Shown here: piece by piece, positions 7,211 to 16,153 of the stretch | Position numbering within the stretch: the first letter of the stretch is position 1 | Layout of the letters: each line of letters begins with the position of its first letter | Assembly (NCBI GenBank): GCA_964370375.1 | Contig: CAYJIX010000002.1 | Coordinates: 1 to 64,000, forward strand | DNA length: 64,000 nt | Source: CAYJIX01 sp964370375 | GTDB lineage: Bacteria; Desulfobacterota; Desulfovibrionia; Desulfovibrionales; Desulfovibrionaceae | Reading direction: 5' to 3' | Translations under genes and position numbers: made by a program | The notes under the pieces: model-generated | What the model was told of the DNA's origin: nothing | Databases searched by the model: none | What the model saw: the letters and a program-made list of their open reading frames with translations, nothing else

Positions 7211-8978
7211 AGCTATCGTAAAACGAGCGCAACACCTGACTACGCACAGGATGGCGGAGCTTGCGCAGGGCTTTGGCTTCAATTTGGCGGATACGTTCTC
7301 TGGTGACATTGAACAATTTGCCGACTTCCTCAAGGGTATGGTCAGATTTTTCACCAATACCAAAGCGTTTGCGTAAAACTTGCTCTTCCCTTGGGGTTAA
7401 ATCGGCAAGTATAGAGGCTATCTGCTCAGACAGCTTGGTATTGACCACTTCTTCAGCAGGAGCCACGGCTTTTTTATCCTCAATAAAATCACCAAGGCTG
7501 GAATCTTCTTCATCGCCGATGGGGGTTTCCAAGGAAATGGGCTCCTTGGCAATTTTTAGCACCTTTTTCACTTTATCCACAGGATATTCCATGCGTTCGG
7601 CGATTTCTTCAGGGGTTGGATCGCGGCCAAGCTCTTGCACAAGGTAGCGCGAGGTGCGGATAAGTTTGTTAATGGTTTCAATCATATGCACAGGAATACG
7701 AATGGTTCTGGCCTGATCGGCAATGGCACGTGTTATGGCTTGGCGAATCCACCATGTGGCATAGGTAGAAAATTTATAGCCGCGCTGGTATTCAAATTTG
7801 TCCACAGCCTTCATCAGTCCAATATTGCCCTCTTGGATAAGGTCAAGAAACTGCAAGCCGCGGTTGGTATATTTTTTGGCAATGCTCACCACAAGGCGCA
7901 AATTTGAGCGGATAAGCTCTTGCTTTGCACGAATGGCCGCCGTATTGCCACGCTTGATACGCCAAAGCACTTCTTCAAGGTCTGCCACGTTATGGCAGCA
8001 TTTTTCCTGTAGGCGTTTTTGAATTTCAATTTTCCCAACGATCATTTCCTTGAAGGAAAAAAGTTCGTCCACGCTTAAATTGAGCTCACGGGCGGCTATA
8101 GCAGGTGCTAAGGTGCGTTCATCAAGGCCGTCAAACATGGCCTGGATTTCTTCTTGCGTCTTGCCTGTAGAGAGGATGTAGGCCGAAAGGTCACGCTGGC
8201 AGTTGCGCATTTGACGCACATGGTCTTCCACTGTCTCGATAATGCGGTCGATCAGGGTTTTTTCTAGCTTGATGTCGCGCAATCTGGTGACGATTTCCTC
8301 TTTAAAGGCCAAAATATCTTTTTGGATAGCTGTTACACGCCGCTCAAGGGTGCAGCAATCATCAAGCTTTGCGTAAATCCGCCGTTTTTTCTTAAAGGTT
8401 TGGCGTATTTCTTCCAGCAATAAAATCACGCGGCTGCGTTGATTCATCTCATCCTCTGTGGGGTCGTCTTCCTCAATGGTTTTTACCACATCTTTAAGCT
8501 TGATGCGGTTTTGCTTTAAATCTTCGCCCACATTGATAAGTTCTTCTACTGCCACAGGTACTTCTACAAGCGCGTACAAGACATCCTGCTCGCCATGTTC
8601 AATTTTTCTGGCAATATGAACTTCGCCGTCACGGTCAAGCAACGGCACAGCGCCCATTTCGCGCAGATACATACGCACAGGATCGGTGCTGCGCACAGAA
8701 AAATCTGCGGCATCTTCAGCATCCACCAGCTCAAGCTGAGGGCTTGTGCCGTCTGGATCTGCCTCAGGAGCACTCACAGGGATTTTTTTGTCATCTTTGT
8801 CTGAATCAATAATGGCTATTTCCAGCTGATCAAAAATGCCGATCACCTCTTCAAATTGCTCAGGCGTGTTCAGCTCCATAGGCACGGCTTTATTGACCTC
8901 TTCAAACGTAAGAAAGCCAAGGGCCTTGCCTTTTGCAATAAGTGTTTTAATCTGCTGAATTTCTTTAATGTTTCCCAT
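7209..8978 (-). CDS. rpoD: RNA polymerase primary sigma factor RpoD (sigma-70)
   Basis: A 589-residue housekeeping sigma factor. Starting at 8978 gives MGNIKEIQQIKTLIAKGKALGF (region 1.1) with GGAG upstream. The longer reading to 9116 would add 46 codons that overlap dnaG. Region 1.2 is DPVRMYLREMGAVPLL. A long non-conserved region follows, then region 2 (NLRLVVSIAKKYTNRGLQFLDLIQ; the -10-reading helix FSTYATWWIRQAITRAIAD), region 3, region 3.2 (DEEDSSLGDFIED) and region 4.2 (HTLEEVGKLFNVTRERIRQI). The start overlaps the dnaG stop by 14 bp, so translation is probably coupled. A family-2 repeat begins immediately at the TAG stop. Confidence 0.97.
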   Translation of the reverse strand: MGNIKEIQQIKTLIAKGKALGFLTFEEVNKAVPMELNTPEQFEEVIGIFDQLEIAIIDSDKDDKKIPVSAPEADPDGTSPQLELVDAEDAADFSVRSTDPVRMYLREMGAVPLLDRDGEVHIARKIEHGEQDVLYALVEVPVAVEELINVGEDLKQNRIKLKDVVKTIEEDDPTEDEMNQRSRVILLLEEIRQTFKKKRRIYAKLDDCCTLERRVTAIQKDILAFKEEIVTRLRDIKLEKTLIDRIIETVEDHVRQMRNCQRDLSAYILSTGKTQEEIQAMFDGLDERTLAPAIAARELNLSVDELFSFKEMIVGKIEIQKRLQEKCCHNVADLEEVLWRIKRGNTAAIRAKQELIRSNLRLVVSIAKKYTNRGLQFLDLIQEGNIGLMKAVDKFEYQRGYKFSTYATWWIRQAITRAIADQARTIRIPVHMIETINKLIRTSRYLVQELGRDPTPEEIAERMEYPVDKVKKVLKIAKEPISLETPIGDEEDSSLGDFIEDKKAVAPAEEVVNTKLSEQIASILADLTPREEQVLRKRFGIGEKSDHTLEEVGKLFNVTRERIRQIEAKALRKLRHPVRSQVLRSFYDS

Positions 8979-10734
8979 TTGTCTTCTCCAAAGTTTCCTG
9001 AAGGGCTCCCAGTGAATCCTGCAGAGCGCCAAGATATTCCAGTTCAGAAGCAAAGTCATCCTTGCTGCTGCTTTCTTGCAAGGCAGCCGTGACCGATGCT
9101 TTATACGTTTTTGCATGTTCGCGCTCTATGCGTTGGCATATGGCGTGCAATTCACCGTCTTCGTTGTCACGTGGTGCAGCGTTGTCTGCACGGCACTGTA
9201 TCCAAAAATGTTTTTCCTTATCGCTTAGCGTATGAAACACGTCAGTGGGCAAGCTTTCTTCAATTTTTGCCCATAAAGCCTTGGCCCAGTCACTAATAAG
9301 GCAACGTTTTGCCCCGTATTCTTGCAGTTTTGTCAAGCTTGTCGGATAACGCACGGCAAAGGTCATGATCTCTTTATCAAGGGCATGATCGTTGCGCGGA
9401 GGCACTGCTGTTTTGTGTGGATGCCCTGCATTTGTCAAAACAACGTCTTGCCGCTGTGTCATGGCAAAATCGCGCAATTCCTGCTCAGATATGCCAAGCC
9501 CTCCTGCAAGGGTAGTGGCGTATCGTCCGGCAAGTTCTAACAGCTCCACATCTTTAATAAAAGCTCGTGAAAACTCGATAGCTTCACGTGGGGCCATTTG
9601 GCGCAAGGTTTGGATGCAAAATTGCAAGCCTTCAGGCGCTTCAGCGCGTAATTTTTCAAAACGTTCTGTGCCTTGTGTTCGTAAAAAGCTGTCAATGTCC
9701 TCGCCTTCCGGAAAAAGCAGCACACGGCAAGACAACCCCTTTGTCAAAAACAGCCGGCACGCTTTAAGCGCAGCGGCACGCCCGGCCCTATCGCCATCAA
9801 AGAGCAATTCCAAACGCGATGTGAACGAGCCAACACGCTTGGCTTGCTCTGGCGTGAGCGCAGTACCAAGAACGCCCACAGCGTTTGTATAGCCAAATTG
9901 GTGTAAAGTCACCACATCCATATACCCTTCGGTAAGAAGGGCAGGTTGCCCTGTGCTTATGGCGCGCCTTGCCAGTTGAAGCCCGTATAAATGTTCGCCT
10001 TTTTTATACAAAGGCGAATCACTGCTGTTGATATACTTGGCTTCATCTTCCTGCCCAATAATCCTACCACCAAACGCCACCACGCCGCCTGAAAGAGCCT
10101 TGATCGGAAACATGAGTCTGCCACGAAACCTATCATAGGCATGGCCGTCCTGGTTCTTAGTGCTTTTGCCTAAAAGGGCAGCTTTTATGCCAAGCTCGTC
10201 AGAAAAGCCAGCACGACGAAAAACCTGTGCAAGGCTTTGCCAATCAGAAGGCGCGTAGCCAAGGCCAAAGGCTTGGGCCACTTCAGGCGATATGCCGCGC
10301 TCTTTCATATACTCACGGCATGCCTTGCCTTGGTTTGTGGCAAGGGAGCTTGTAAAGTGGGCTGCGGCAAGTTCGTGCAAACGCAACAATTGTTTGCGTT
10401 CAGACACTGTGTTTTTTTCTTGCTGTTGACCAAAGGAACCTTTTTCTAAGGCAACTCCTGCTTCTTCTGCAAGTTGTTCCAATGTTTCGCGAAAATCAAG
10501 GCCATTGATGCGCCCGTAAAAATCAAAAAGATCCCCGGCAGCCTGACAGCCAAAGCAATAGAAAAAGCCCTCTTCCTCATTGATGGAAAAGGAAGGCTTG
10601 CTCTCTTGATGGAAAGGGCAAGGGGCCACAAAACGATGCCCGTTGCGTTGCAATTCCATATAGCGCCTGGCAATATCTACAAGACTTATGCGCGATTTGA
10701 TGTCTTGTATGGCTCTGGCGTTTCGCTGCGACAT
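8965..10734 (-). CDS. dnaG: DNA primase
   Basis: A 589-residue primase that makes RNA primers at the replication fork. The N-terminal zinc-binding domain reads CPFHQESKPSFSI...YCFGC (about residues 39-64, CHC2 pattern). The catalytic core includes EGYMDVVTLHQFG (TOPRIM Glu near 265) and LLFDGDRAGRAAALKAC (DxD-type acidic pair). The C-terminal part is the less conserved helicase-binding domain. It sits 45 bp after mutS2 and overlaps rpoD, the classic primase-sigma arrangement. No strong ribosome site precedes the ATG, so coupling to mutS2 translation is plausible. Confidence 0.96.
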   Translation of the reverse strand: MSQRNARAIQDIKSRISLVDIARRYMELQRNGHRFVAPCPFHQESKPSFSINEEEGFFYCFGCQAAGDLFDFYGRINGLDFRETLEQLAEEAGVALEKGSFGQQQEKNTVSERKQLLRLHELAAAHFTSSLATNQGKACREYMKERGISPEVAQAFGLGYAPSDWQSLAQVFRRAGFSDELGIKAALLGKSTKNQDGHAYDRFRGRLMFPIKALSGGVVAFGGRIIGQEDEAKYINSSDSPLYKKGEHLYGLQLARRAISTGQPALLTEGYMDVVTLHQFGYTNAVGVLGTALTPEQAKRVGSFTSRLELLFDGDRAGRAAALKACRLFLTKGLSCRVLLFPEGEDIDSFLRTQGTERFEKLRAEAPEGLQFCIQTLRQMAPREAIEFSRAFIKDVELLELAGRYATTLAGGLGISEQELRDFAMTQRQDVVLTNAGHPHKTAVPPRNDHALDKEIMTFAVRYPTSLTKLQEYGAKRCLISDWAKALWAKIEESLPTDVFHTLSDKEKHFWIQCRADNAAPRDNEDGELHAICQRIEREHAKTYKASVTAALQESSSKDDFASELEYLGALQDSLGALQETLEKTNGKH

Positions 10735-10779
10735 GATGTTTGTCCGTTACAACAAGTTGCGGTGCATGTTGTGTATAAA

Positions 10780-13116
10780 CTATTTAAACACAACAAGGGT
10801 CACACCGTCGCCGCCTTGATCTTCAGGCGCAACGGCATAGTTTGCAATGCCCGGAAATGTTCGCAAAAGTTCATGCACTTGTTTGCGCAATGCTCCGGTT
10901 CCGCGCCCGTGTACAACTTCCACCGTATCTTTGCCGGACAAAAGGGCGCGATCTAAATATTGATGCAGTTCACTCAATGCCAAGTCAGCACGTTTTCCCC
11001 GTAAGTCAAGACGTAAGGGAGACATTTTTGCAGAACTTATATTCACCATGCTGCTGCCACTTGTTTTTGCGGCGTCTTGTGAGGCAGGGGCCAGAATGTC
11101 AAGGTCAGCCCAAAGGCTTACACCGTTCATATCCAGCTTTACACGTTTTTGCCGTGTGTCGATTTCGCGAACCGTTGCCTTTTTTCCCCAAGGTCTGTGC
11201 ATGACGTGCTGGCCAATCTTGAGTGTTTCAAGGGTGAATTTGGGCGCTGTTGACTCTTTTTCTGTTGCTAAAGGAGAGGTTGTCAGCTCTTTACGCAAGG
11301 TAGAAAGTTTTTTCAGGGCCTGCTTATGGCTTGCTTTGCCTGTTTTCCAGTCTTCTAAAACTTGTGCAGCCTGCTGGCGGACAAGGTCATGCAATTTTTC
11401 ACGCTCTTTATCAAAACGTTCTTGCAATTGTTGACGCTTCTTTTGTGTTCGTACTTGTTCGGCACGCAAAATATCTGCTTCTTTTTCACGCTCAGCTGCC
11501 AAGGCATTGAGCCTGTCAAGCAAAAGGGCAGAATCTTCACCATCAAGAAGCAGATATTGCCTAGCTTTTTTCAAGACAGCTTCCGGCAAGCCGTGCTCAC
11601 GCGCCACATCAAGGGCTTGGCTTGCGCCCACTTGGTCATAGGCCAAACGGAAAAGTGGCCTTTTGGTTGAAGGATCAAAAAGTACCGAGGCCGCACGCAC
11701 CTGATTTTTTGTCAGCGCGTAGGTTTTGAGTGCTGGAAAGTGCGTAGCTGCCAGCACATGAGCGTCGCATGCCAAAAGTTCGTCAATAACCGCTTGAGCA
11801 AGAGCTGCCCCTTGCGCCGGATCTGTACCTGCGCCAAATTCGTCAAGAAGTACCAAGCTTTGCGGCCCCACAAACGACCAAGCGTCCGACAGATAGCGGA
11901 TCTGCGCCGTAAAGGTGGACACATGGTCAGAAAGGCTTTGTTCATCGCCAATAAAGGCGTGAATGCTACTCCAAAAGGGCATGACAGAACCTTTCGCGGC
12001 AGGAATAGGCAGGCCGGCCAAGGTCATAATTGCCATAAGGCCAAGGCTTTTAAGGCATACGGTTTTGCCACCGGCATTGCCGCCGCTTATGACAATGCCC
12101 CTGTCTTCTTCACGCAGCACAAGGTCTATGGGCTGTGGCCCGCCGCGCTGTTGCATGGTGGCGTCAAGGGCGAGCAAGGGGTGACGCGCTGCTTGCAATT
12201 CAAGGCGGCGCGTGGGGCCAAAGGGGATACAATGTCCGTTAAAACGTTCAGCTAAACGGCATTTGGCAAGAATAACATCAAGTTGTACCAAAAATCCCCA
12301 AGCGTTTTTGACAAGCTCTGCTTCGTCACGCACAAGGCCTGTGAGGTAGCGCAGTACCTTTTGAATCTCTTCACGCTCTTCACGTTTAAGTTCTTGAAGG
12401 CGGTTGTTGTGTGCCACTAAAAACATGGGCTCAAAATAGCACGTCTCGCCCGTGTTGGAATAGTCATGGATGATCCCTTGCACGCGGCCTTTAAAATTGC
12501 TTTTAAGGGGCAGCACATACCTGTCAGATGCTAAGGTCATGAAATCATCTTGCAGGTAATGGGACATGTTGTATTCAATGGCAAAATCTTTAACCTTGCG
12601 CAAACATCCTTGATGAAGACGACGCAATTCGTTGCGCACAAGCAAGAGTTCGGGAGAGCTTTCGTCCCTTATGTTGCCGTCATCGCCAAGGCAGCGCAAA
12701 AGCGCTGACGTTGTCATGGAAGGCAACGGCGCCGCATGGGCAAGGGTTGTCAGGTTTGGTATATCCGCATAGTTGTCGATGGTGGCTACGACATCTCGCG
12801 CTTGCAATACAACCTGACGGATAGCCCAAAGCGCGTCTTCCTCCAAAAGTGCGGCAGACGATTCAAGGTAATTCCAGATGTCAGACAGATCCGCAAAATT
12901 GCCCAAACGGCTTTGCCCTTGGTGGCGTGAAGACCAGGTACGCACCTCATCAAACAAAGCCTGAGAGGCCAAGACCTGCTCGATCTTCGCCATGGGCAAA
13001 AGGGTAAGGCAAGCCCTTTGCCCTGCCTCTGATTGGGCCTCGGCTGCCAAATGCCCAAGAACTTGATCAAATTCCAAGGCTTTAAGCGTGCGATTGTTGA
13101 AATATTGCGATTCCAT
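10780..13116 (-). CDS. mutS2: MutS2 endonuclease / ribosome-rescue ATPase
   Basis: A MutS2-family protein of about 778 residues, started at the ATG at 13116 (MESQYFNNRTLKALEFDQVL); another ATG lies two codons earlier and the ribosome site is poor. The ABC-type ATPase domain has Walker A GGNAGGKTVCLK (near 345) and a Walker B region LVLLDEFGAGTDPAQGAALA with the following ATHF. A coiled-coil clamp-like segment rich in E/K/R/Q follows, then the C-terminal Smr nuclease domain with LDLRGKRADLAL and VVHGRGTGALRKQV. The family suppresses homologous recombination or splits collided ribosomes; which applies here is not visible. It has its own candidate promoter and lies upstream of dnaG-rpoD. Confidence 0.93.
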   Translation of the reverse strand: MESQYFNNRTLKALEFDQVLGHLAAEAQSEAGQRACLTLLPMAKIEQVLASQALFDEVRTWSSRHQGQSRLGNFADLSDIWNYLESSAALLEEDALWAIRQVVLQARDVVATIDNYADIPNLTTLAHAAPLPSMTTSALLRCLGDDGNIRDESSPELLLVRNELRRLHQGCLRKVKDFAIEYNMSHYLQDDFMTLASDRYVLPLKSNFKGRVQGIIHDYSNTGETCYFEPMFLVAHNNRLQELKREEREEIQKVLRYLTGLVRDEAELVKNAWGFLVQLDVILAKCRLAERFNGHCIPFGPTRRLELQAARHPLLALDATMQQRGGPQPIDLVLREEDRGIVISGGNAGGKTVCLKSLGLMAIMTLAGLPIPAAKGSVMPFWSSIHAFIGDEQSLSDHVSTFTAQIRYLSDAWSFVGPQSLVLLDEFGAGTDPAQGAALAQAVIDELLACDAHVLAATHFPALKTYALTKNQVRAASVLFDPSTKRPLFRLAYDQVGASQALDVAREHGLPEAVLKKARQYLLLDGEDSALLLDRLNALAAEREKEADILRAEQVRTQKKRQQLQERFDKEREKLHDLVRQQAAQVLEDWKTGKASHKQALKKLSTLRKELTTSPLATEKESTAPKFTLETLKIGQHVMHRPWGKKATVREIDTRQKRVKLDMNGVSLWADLDILAPASQDAAKTSGSSMVNISSAKMSPLRLDLRGKRADLALSELHQYLDRALLSGKDTVEVVHGRGTGALRKQVHELLRTFPGIANYAVAPEDQGGDGVTLVVFK

Positions 13117-13428
13117 GAGCATGCCAAACAAAAGGGTTATAAAGTGTAGCCACGCCAAAGGGGCACTGAGTACGAGCAAGGCATCTGGGCGTGTGTGGGC
13201 ACATCAGCCTGTTGCTGCAAATATATATAAAAGCGATATGTAGCCTTGCCAATGTTTTTGGCAAACATTTATAGAATACTTGTTTATAGCACGTACGCGC
13301 GAAAAAACGTGTGTTTGGTGTCTGCGTAATATTTTTTACTAAATTTTAAGGCTGCCTATAAATGGCAAGGTTGAAAACATTTCGCCAAGGCTATGCCTTC
13401 ACGGACACTTTCTTTACGTGCACTTGTG
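13117..13428. other. Intergenic region upstream of mutS2
   Basis: 312 bp without a gene. It contains the candidate mutS2 promoter and a perfect dyad described separately. Confidence 0.5.
13224..13264 (-). promoter_or_regulatory. Candidate promoter with overlapping dyad before mutS2-dnaG-rpoD
   Basis: On the minus strand TTGGCA (13252-13247), a 17-bp spacer and TATATA (13229-13224) form a good sigma-70 promoter. The -35 box is embedded in a perfect inverted repeat TTGCCAA-TGTTT-TTGGCAA (13246-13264), which could be an operator for a repressor. Not experimentally supported. Confidence 0.5.
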
Positions 13429-13887
13429 TTATTGCAAGCGGGTTTTCACAGCTTGGCTCAATTGTTTGCCGTCCACACGACCTTGGCAACGTTCCATCAA
13501 AAGGTTCATGACCTTGCCCATGTCGCGTATGCCTGTGGCTGCCGTGTCGGTAATGGCCGTTTCAATAGCGCTTGCAAGTTCTGCCGCGCTAAGGGGTTCC
13601 GGTAAATAGGCTTGAAGAATTTTTAGCTCAGCTTGTTCTTTTTCTGCAAGGTCATGGCGGCTGGCTGCGGTAAATTGTTCGATGGCATCTTGCCGTTGTT
13701 TGGCCTGCTTTTGGATAAGGACAAGAAGTTCACCGTCTTGAACCGGACGTTTTAATTCCACTTGAGCCATTTTTATGGCTGTTTTAAGGAGTCGTAAAAC
13801 ATCAAGGTGCACTTGATCCCTGGCTTTATATGCCGCCAGATAGTCACTTTCAATGCGCGCATGGAGCAAAGAGCCTGAAGAAGACAT
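13429..13887 (-). CDS. yqeY: YqeY/GatB-like protein
   Basis: A 152-residue GatB/YqeY-domain protein, resembling the C-terminal tRNA-binding domain of the amidotransferase subunit GatB. Typical features: an N-terminal helix with DYLAAYKARDQVHLDVLRLLKTAI, the QAKQRQDAIEQF segment, the EQAELKILQAYLP motif, and the GxVDGKQLSQAV C-terminus. The start at 13887 (MSSSGSLL) has a GAGTTAGG site; the 13-codon upstream extension overlaps the rpsU terminator and is rejected. It follows rpsU, a linkage seen widely in bacteria. The exact role is unresolved. Confidence 0.9.
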   Translation of the reverse strand: MSSSGSLLHARIESDYLAAYKARDQVHLDVLRLLKTAIKMAQVELKRPVQDGELLVLIQKQAKQRQDAIEQFTAASRHDLAEKEQAELKILQAYLPEPLSAAELASAIETAITDTAATGIRDMGKVMNLLMERCQGRVDGKQLSQAVKTRLQ

Positions 13888-13921
13888 GCCTAACTCACAA
13901 TATGGTAAAAAATAGGGAAAA

Positions 13922-13947
13922 ACCACGGGAAGGTTTCTTCCCGTGGT
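13922..13947 (-). terminator. Terminator between rpsU and yqeY
   Basis: ACCACGGGAAG pairs with CTTCCCGTGGT, with T residues downstream on the minus strand. It probably uncouples high rpsU expression from yqeY, with partial read-through. Confidence 0.75.
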
Positions 13948-14033
13948 GGTCGTTTGCCGTATGGGGCAGGGGGTTGCACACGTTAATAAACGCTAACTAT
14001 ACCTAGTATTTTAGGTACGATGCCTTGCTGGCA

Positions 14034-14237
14034 TTACATGGAGTTTATTTTGCGCATTTTCTTTAAAAGACGCTTACGTGCGGCAGCTTTTTTCTTTTTA
14101 CGCATGACGCTTGGCTTTTCAAATTGCTGGCGTTTTTTCATTTCAGAAAGCACTCCAGCTTTTTCGATCTGCTTTTTAAAGCGACGCAGCGCAATATCGA
14201 AATTGTATTCTTCTTCACTAAGGAATACACCTGGCAT
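14034..14237 (-). CDS. rpsU: 30S ribosomal protein S21
   Basis: A 67-residue S21 of the small subunit, involved in initiation. It opens with MPGVFLSEEEYNFDIALRRF and has the usual basic C-terminal half (MRKKKKAAARKRLLKKMRK). GAGGGGGTGAGG lies just upstream of the ATG. It heads the rpsU-yqeY-mutS2-dnaG-rpoD series, as rpsU heads the macromolecular-synthesis operon in enterobacteria. Confidence 0.96.
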   Translation of the reverse strand: MPGVFLSEEEYNFDIALRRFKKQIEKAGVLSEMKKRQQFEKPSVMRKKKKAAARKRLLKKMRKINSM

Positions 14238-14299
14238 AGAACCTCACCCCCTCATCAAGGTATGTATTGCCCCGTCTTCAAACTTCTAAAGACCCTTAA

Positions 14300-14328
14300 A
14301 TTATAAGGAAGCGTTAGCTATTGTTGAA
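14300..14328 (-). promoter_or_regulatory. Promoter of rpsU
   Basis: On the minus strand: TTCAAC (14328-14323), 17 bp, and a consensus TATAAT (14305-14300), 62 bp before the start codon. Confidence 0.55.
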
Positions 14329-14393
14329 GGTGTTGTGGAGCAAAAAAGTACCATACATGTTTTTTGAAAAAAAGCAAGAGGCAAAAAAGGCTA

Positions 14394-14434
14394 TGTAAGG
14401 GGCACTTTCATGTTTTGCATGAAGGTGCCCTTAC
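14394..14434 (-). terminator. Terminator of the DegP-type protease gene
   Basis: A long stem, GTAAGGGGCACTTTCATG with CATGAAGGTGCCCTTAC, one bulge, located just after the protease stop codon at 14461. Confidence 0.8.
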
Positions 14435-14460
14435 AAAAATTAAAGAACGATCACATGCTC

Positions 14461-15894
14461 TTATTTCTTGTCCTCAGCAATGGGTACAGTTGCGAAAAAC
14501 ACCTGCCCACTACGCTGGACTTGCAGCATGACGGCGCCGCGTTTTTTCGCTTCTCCGCGGATGATATCGCTGAGTTCTTTCACAGTTTTTACAGGTTTTA
14601 AGTTGGCAGTCAGGATGATATCGCCTGTGCGTAAACCTGCTTCTGCCGCTGCTTTGCCATTTTCAATCCTAGTGATGACAATCCCGCCGTCATTAAGGTT
14701 CGCTGCGGACGCTTCTTGCGGTGTTAAGGCGCGAACAGACAGGCCAAGGCTTGGAGTTTCACTGGGGGTAGATGGGTCAGCAGCTGTGGAGGTTTGCTCT
14801 CCACGTTCACCAAGGGTGATCTTAATATCTCTTTTTTTACCGTCACGCCAAACTGTTACGGTTACGGTGGATTTTGGTTTTTCATTGGCGATGCTGCGCA
14901 ACAATTCGCTGGCATCCTTAATGGGAGCGTTATTTACAGCAACCACCACGTCCCCTGCTTTAACACCTGCTTTGGCTGCTGGCTGTCCTTCCATGACAGA
15001 GCCAATGAGCGCGCCATCGGTATTGGGAAGCCCAAGGGCTTTGGCAGTGTTTGCATCAATTTCTTGAATACTCACACCAATCCAGCCGCGGCTGACTTTT
15101 TTGCTGTCTTTAAGCTGTTCAACAATGTTTTGCGCCATATTGCTTGGTATAGCAAAGCCAATCCCTTGACCGCTGGCAATGATGGCGGTGTTGATGCCTA
15201 CCACTTTGCCATCCATGTTGATGAGCGGGCCACCGCTATTGCCCGGGTTGATGGACGCGTCAGTTTGCAAAAAGTTGTCAAAGGGGCCGGATTGAATATC
15301 GCGGCCTTTCGCGCTTAAAATCCCTTGTGTTACAGTATGTCCAAGGCCAAAAGGGTTGCCAATGGCTAAAAGCCATTCGCCAACTTCTGCTTTGTCAGAA
15401 TCACCAAAGGAAAGGAAGGGAAGAGGTTTGTCGGTATTGACTTTAAGCAAAGCAAGGTCGGTGTCCGGGTCTGTTCCAACAATAACAGCATCAAGGGCTT
15501 GGTCTTTACCGCTGGTGCCTTCAAGGTTTACCCTAACAACATCAGCTTCTGCCACCACGTGGTTGTTGGTTACAATATAACCATCTGCCGAAATGATGAA
15601 GCCTGTACCCATGGAACGTTGCATGCGTGGGGCACCTTGTTGCCCGCCTTGGCGACCAAATTGTTCAAAAAAGCGTTCAAATTCCCTTGGCAGGTTGCGA
15701 AAAAGCTCTGAAGGAATTCCGGGAATCGCGCCCTGTTGTACTTTTTTTTCTGTGTTGATATTGACCACCGCTTGGCCTGCTGTTTTGGCAAGGGGAACAA
15801 AATCAGGAAGTTGCACGGCCTGTGCCGGAATGGCTACTGCCAATACAACAAGAAAGGTTACAATGCGAAAAAAATGACTCATATGTTGTGTCAT
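14461..15894 (-). CDS. degP: DegP/HtrA-type periplasmic serine protease
   Basis: A 477-residue Do-family protease/chaperone that degrades misfolded envelope proteins. The start at 15894 (MTQHMSHFFRIVTFLVVL...) has AGGAG upstream and yields a signal peptide ending near AQA; 28 upstream in-frame codons are excluded. The catalytic triad is visible: His in TNNHVVAEAD, Asp in DPDTDLALLKV, Ser in NPGNSGGPLIN. Two PDZ domains follow (GWIGVSIQEIDA... and LGLSVRALTPQEA...), making it DegP/DegQ class rather than single-PDZ DegS. Length is as expected. It is monocistronic. Confidence 0.94.
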   Translation of the reverse strand: MTQHMSHFFRIVTFLVVLAVAIPAQAVQLPDFVPLAKTAGQAVVNINTEKKVQQGAIPGIPSELFRNLPREFERFFEQFGRQGGQQGAPRMQRSMGTGFIISADGYIVTNNHVVAEADVVRVNLEGTSGKDQALDAVIVGTDPDTDLALLKVNTDKPLPFLSFGDSDKAEVGEWLLAIGNPFGLGHTVTQGILSAKGRDIQSGPFDNFLQTDASINPGNSGGPLINMDGKVVGINTAIIASGQGIGFAIPSNMAQNIVEQLKDSKKVSRGWIGVSIQEIDANTAKALGLPNTDGALIGSVMEGQPAAKAGVKAGDVVVAVNNAPIKDASELLRSIANEKPKSTVTVTVWRDGKKRDIKITLGERGEQTSTAADPSTPSETPSLGLSVRALTPQEASAANLNDGGIVITRIENGKAAAEAGLRTGDIILTANLKPVKTVKELSDIIRGEAKKRGAVMLQVQRSGQVFFATVPIAEDKK

Positions 15895-16085
15895 GCGTGG
15901 CTCCTTAAAGAAATTTGCTGATATAGCATTTTTTGCAGACAGTGTTTTTTGACTTGTCATAACATACAAAATAGTCATCCCAAATGCGCTGTAAAGGTGT
16001 TTAAGAGAAAAAGAGCATGAGAAGCTATGCTCAAAAGGGATATTGTTTTTTTATATGAGGGGAAAGACTGTGATTTTGCATGAGA

Positions 16086-16137
16086 AAAGGCATGAAAGAA
16101 CTGTGCTTTTTGCACGAGTCATTCATGCCTTTTTTTA
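16086..16137 (-). terminator. Terminator after the AI-2E family gene
   Basis: AAAAGGCATGAA pairs with TTCATGCCTTTTT; the inner GTGC/GCAC pair also folds. It lies 17 bp beyond the stop codon of the AI-2E-family gene. Confidence 0.7.
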
Positions 16138-16153
16138 TGGTCACGCCCTTTTT

